From contig CAZVXL010000048.1 of the NCBI GenBank assembly GCA_964631595.1, forward strand, positions 1-7,544: DNA of 7,544 bases, in the 5' to 3' direction. Below, piece after piece: positions 5,781 through 7,544 of this stretch; position 1 is the stretch's first letter; each line of letters begins with the position of its first letter. A model generated the notes under the pieces. It was not told the DNA's origin. It saw only the letters and a program-made list of their open reading frames with translations, and searched no databases. The position numbers and the translations under genes are program-made. The DNA is from UMGS1312 sp964631595 (GTDB taxonomy: Bacteria > Bacillota > Clostridia > Oscillospirales > CAG-272).

Positions 5781-7292
5781 ATGAAAAACAAGGGCTTCCT
5801 TCATTCCAAGAGATTTAAGTACGGCTCCGTCGCGCACACCATCACCGCGCTGACCGTGGTGCTCGTTATCGCGCTGAACATCGTGTTCTCCAACCTCGCC
5901 TCCCGCTTCGGCTGGTACACCGACATGACCGAGTCGGAGCTGTTCACCCTCTCCGATGCCATGATCGAATCGGTGAAGAATGTGGAGAGCGACGTCCGCA
6001 TCATCTTCTGCTCCGACCCCGATGAGCTTATGGCGGATGCGGAGTATATGCAGTTCGTCTACAAGACCGCGGAAAATCTTGCCGCCGAGTTCGACAACAT
6101 CACCGTGGAATGTCACGACGTTATCAAGGAATACAATTTCTTCAAGAAATACGCCGACACCGCCGCCTCCAACATCTACACCACCTCGATAATCATCGAA
6201 AGCGGCGACGAGTTCCGCCTCATGGCGCCCGAGGCGTTCTTCATCTTCGACAGTGAGGATTCCTCCAAGGCGTGGGCGTACAACGGCGAAAAGAAGTTCG
6301 CCGCCACCATTCTCCAGCTCACCGCGGCAGATGCGCCCAAGGTGCTCTTTACCGAAAAGCACGGTGAGACTCTCGCCGGCAACGCCTCCGCCATGATGAA
6401 TCTGTTCACCGATGCCGGCTTTGAGGTGGACAAGATAGATCTTGCCAAGGAGGAGATCCCCGAGGACTGCCGCATCATCGTGATAAACGATCCCAAGTAC
6501 GATTTCATCGGCATGGAGGCGGAGTCCGAGAGCGGCAACGAGATAGCGAAGCTGGATTCGTTCCTTGACGGGCTCGGCGCGCTCATGGTATTTGAGGATT
6601 ACAAGTCCTCCGAGAATCTCGTAAATCTCAACGAGTTCCTTGAGGAGTGGGGCATTGCCTTTGAGCACGGCACCTACCTCGTAGACAAGGAGAATTCGGT
6701 ATCGGTCAACGGTGCCACCATTTTGGCGGAGTACGAGGAATCGGGGCTCGGCGCATCCATCTACAATGATATGTCTGAGAATCTTGATTCCATGCCCCGC
6801 ACGCTGTCCAAGAATTCCATGCCGGTCAACATTCTCTGGGAGGAGGATCCCGTTGAGAGCGGCACGAAGCAGGTATTCTCCGTTTTGTCCTCGTATCCGT
6901 CGGCGGAGCTGATTCGCGGCGGCGAGGTTGACAGTGTCGGCAGTCGCAGTCTCATGACCATCTCCAGAGACAAGATCATCGTCAACAACGAGAATTCGAT
7001 CAACGCCGACTACATCTACTCGTACGTATTCGCCTGCGGCTCCCCCTCATTTGTCAGCGGGGATTACCTCGGCTCCAACTCCTACGGCAATTCCGACATT
7101 CTCTATGCGGCAATGCGTGCCGTCGGCAGGGAAAATCTGCTCGTCGATCTGAAATACAAGCCCTTCGACAACACCACCCTCTCCATCACGACTGCTCAGG
7201 CATCTCGTTGGACTGTGGTATTTGCCGTGCTCCCCCCCGCTATCATTGCCATTTCCGGCATTGTTGTCCGCATCAAGCGCAAAAACACCTGA
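5781..7292 (+). CDS. GldG-like ABC transporter auxiliary membrane protein
   Basis: This 503-residue protein resembles the GldG family (ABC-type auxiliary component). It has a hydrophobic anchor near residues 18-40, a large soluble middle region of about 430 residues, and a second hydrophobic segment near 476-497 followed by the basic tail RIKRKNT. This predicts an extracytoplasmic domain held by two anchors. Family-like features include the N-terminal YTDMTESELFTLSDAMIESV segment just after the first anchor and FTEKHGE at 190-196, where relatives often have GHGE. The middle region is acidic and rich in Ser/Glu. A strong AGGGAGG site sits 7 nt before the ATG, 18 bp after the permease gene, so co-translation with the transporter is expected. 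The biochemical role of GldG proteins outside gliding Bacteroidetes is unknown. No DUF4340-like gene follows. Confidence 0.88.
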   Translation: MKNKGFLHSKRFKYGSVAHTITALTVVLVIALNIVFSNLASRFGWYTDMTESELFTLSDAMIESVKNVESDVRIIFCSDPDELMADAEYMQFVYKTAENLAAEFDNITVECHDVIKEYNFFKKYADTAASNIYTTSIIIESGDEFRLMAPEAFFIFDSEDSSKAWAYNGEKKFAATILQLTAADAPKVLFTEKHGETLAGNASAMMNLFTDAGFEVDKIDLAKEEIPEDCRIIVINDPKYDFIGMEAESESGNEIAKLDSFLDGLGALMVFEDYKSSENLVNLNEFLEEWGIAFEHGTYLVDKENSVSVNGATILAEYEESGLGASIYNDMSENLDSMPRTLSKNSMPVNILWEEDPVESGTKQVFSVLSSYPSAELIRGGEVDSVGSRSLMTISRDKIIVNNENSINADYIYSYVFACGSPSFVSGDYLGSNSYGNSDILYAAMRAVGRENLLVDLKYKPFDNTTLSITTAQASRWTVVFAVLPPAIIAISGIVVRIKRKNT

Positions 7293-7316
7293 TCGTATCG
7301 GGCAGTGGGAACGCAA

Positions 7317-7402
7317 GCTTTTTCGAGAAGAAAAGCACCGCTTTTTCGAGAAGAAAAGCACCGCTTTCTTGAAATGAAAGCGACGCTTTTTCGAGAAAAA
7401 GC
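7317..7402 (-). repeat. Tandem array of four 18-23 bp hairpin units (right)
   Basis: Units lie at 7317-7339, 7340-7362, 7363-7384 and 7385-7402. The first two are identical 23-mers. The stems are GCTTTT/AAAAGC in units 1-2, GCTTTC/GAAAGC in unit 3 and GCTTTTT/AAAAAGC in unit 4. This is the mirror of the array at 3879-3969. It starts 24 bp after the stop codon of the GldG-like gene, so its hairpins will be in the 3' end of that transcript and may aid termination or mRNA stability. No other intrinsic terminator is visible there. Confidence 0.8.
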
Positions 7403-7456
7403 TTAGCAAAAAGCTTTAATCTGCTATAGCCGGTTAGGATTACTAAAGCGATAGGC

Positions 7457-7480
7457 GCAAAGAAATGTACATTTCTTTGC
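7457..7480. repeat. Perfect 24-bp palindrome in right family B repeat
   Basis: The half-site GCAAAGAAATGT is followed without spacer by ACATTTCTTTGC. It is one base pair longer per arm than the left copy (3802-3823), where the outer pair is A versus C. A symmetric protein-binding site or cruciform is possible; no known operator was recognised. Confidence 0.85.
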
Positions 7481-7506
7481 AAAAAGATGCAGGGGGAATA
7501 CCAAAT

Positions 7507-7534
7507 GTCGGTTTTTCACTCCGTTAAAACCGAC
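7507..7534. repeat. Stem-loop in right family B repeat
   Basis: GTCGGTTTT (7507-7515) pairs with AAAACCGAC (7526-7534). It is the exact reverse complement of the structure at 3746-3773, including the loop. It lies well downstream of the operon end and has no adjoining T-run on the plus strand. Confidence 0.8.
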
Positions 7535-7544
7535 GATGTAGGAT

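Larger units (their letters stand above)
7317..7544 (-). repeat. Family B long structured repeat, right copy (reverse, cut by window edge)
   Basis: This is the reverse-oriented counterpart of 3733-3972, with the same order of parts when read on the minus strand: stem-loop, palindrome, tandem hairpin array. Differences from the left copy cluster between the stem-loop and the palindrome and around 7420-7435. The element continues to the last base of the window, so its outer end is unseen. It directly follows the ABC operon, giving that operon an inverted repeat pair. Confidence 0.9.

Noticed and set aside
5508..6668. 386-residue minus-strand open frame opposite the permease and GldG-like genes
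   Set aside because: It is long only because of codon bias on the other strand. It spans two real genes and their junction, and its Val/Gly/His/Glu-rich low-complexity composition shows no family features.

Overview
The window looks like chromosomal DNA from a Clostridia-type Firmicute, probably an Oscillospirales- or Christensenellales-like gut bacterium. This assignment is inference. It rests on strong Shine-Dalgarno sites, GC-rich codon choice, an MBOAT-DHHW acetylation pair, a GldA/F/G-type ABC operon, and structured intergenic repeats. No taxonomic marker gene is present.

There are five convincing genes, all on the + strand, in two transcription units. Unit 1 (392-3056) has a good sigma70-type promoter at 332-360. 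It encodes an AlgI-like MBOAT membrane O-acyltransferase and a membrane-anchored DHHW/AlgJ-like SGNH-fold protein, and ends at a strong intrinsic terminator (3064-3096). Together they probably pass acyl (acetyl) groups across the membrane onto an extracytoplasmic glycan. No glycan-synthesis gene is in the window, so the substrate is unknown. Unit 2 (4095-7292) encodes an ABC ATPase, a six-helix ABC-2 permease and a GldG-like protein with a large extracytoplasmic domain between two membrane anchors. Spacings of 30 and 18 bp and strong ribosome binding sites indicate one operon and one membrane complex. The DUF4340-type gene that often follows such operons is not seen.

The rest of the DNA is mostly repeats. 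Family A (about 95 bp, ending in an 11-bp-stem hairpin) has a reverse-oriented copy at 14-108, forward copies at 3124-3218 and 3313-3401, and a truncated copy at 3248-3282. Unit 1 is therefore bracketed by inverted A copies. Family B (about 240 bp) has a forward copy at about 3733-3972 and a reverse copy from about 7317 to the window edge, so unit 2 is bracketed by an inverted B pair. Each B copy holds a stem-loop, a perfect 22-24 bp palindrome and four tandem 18-25 bp units that are each a small hairpin.

No transposase, integrase, tRNA, rRNA or CRISPR array was seen. The protein-coding content belongs to known families. The least explained part is the pair of structured repeat families that punctuate the two operons.
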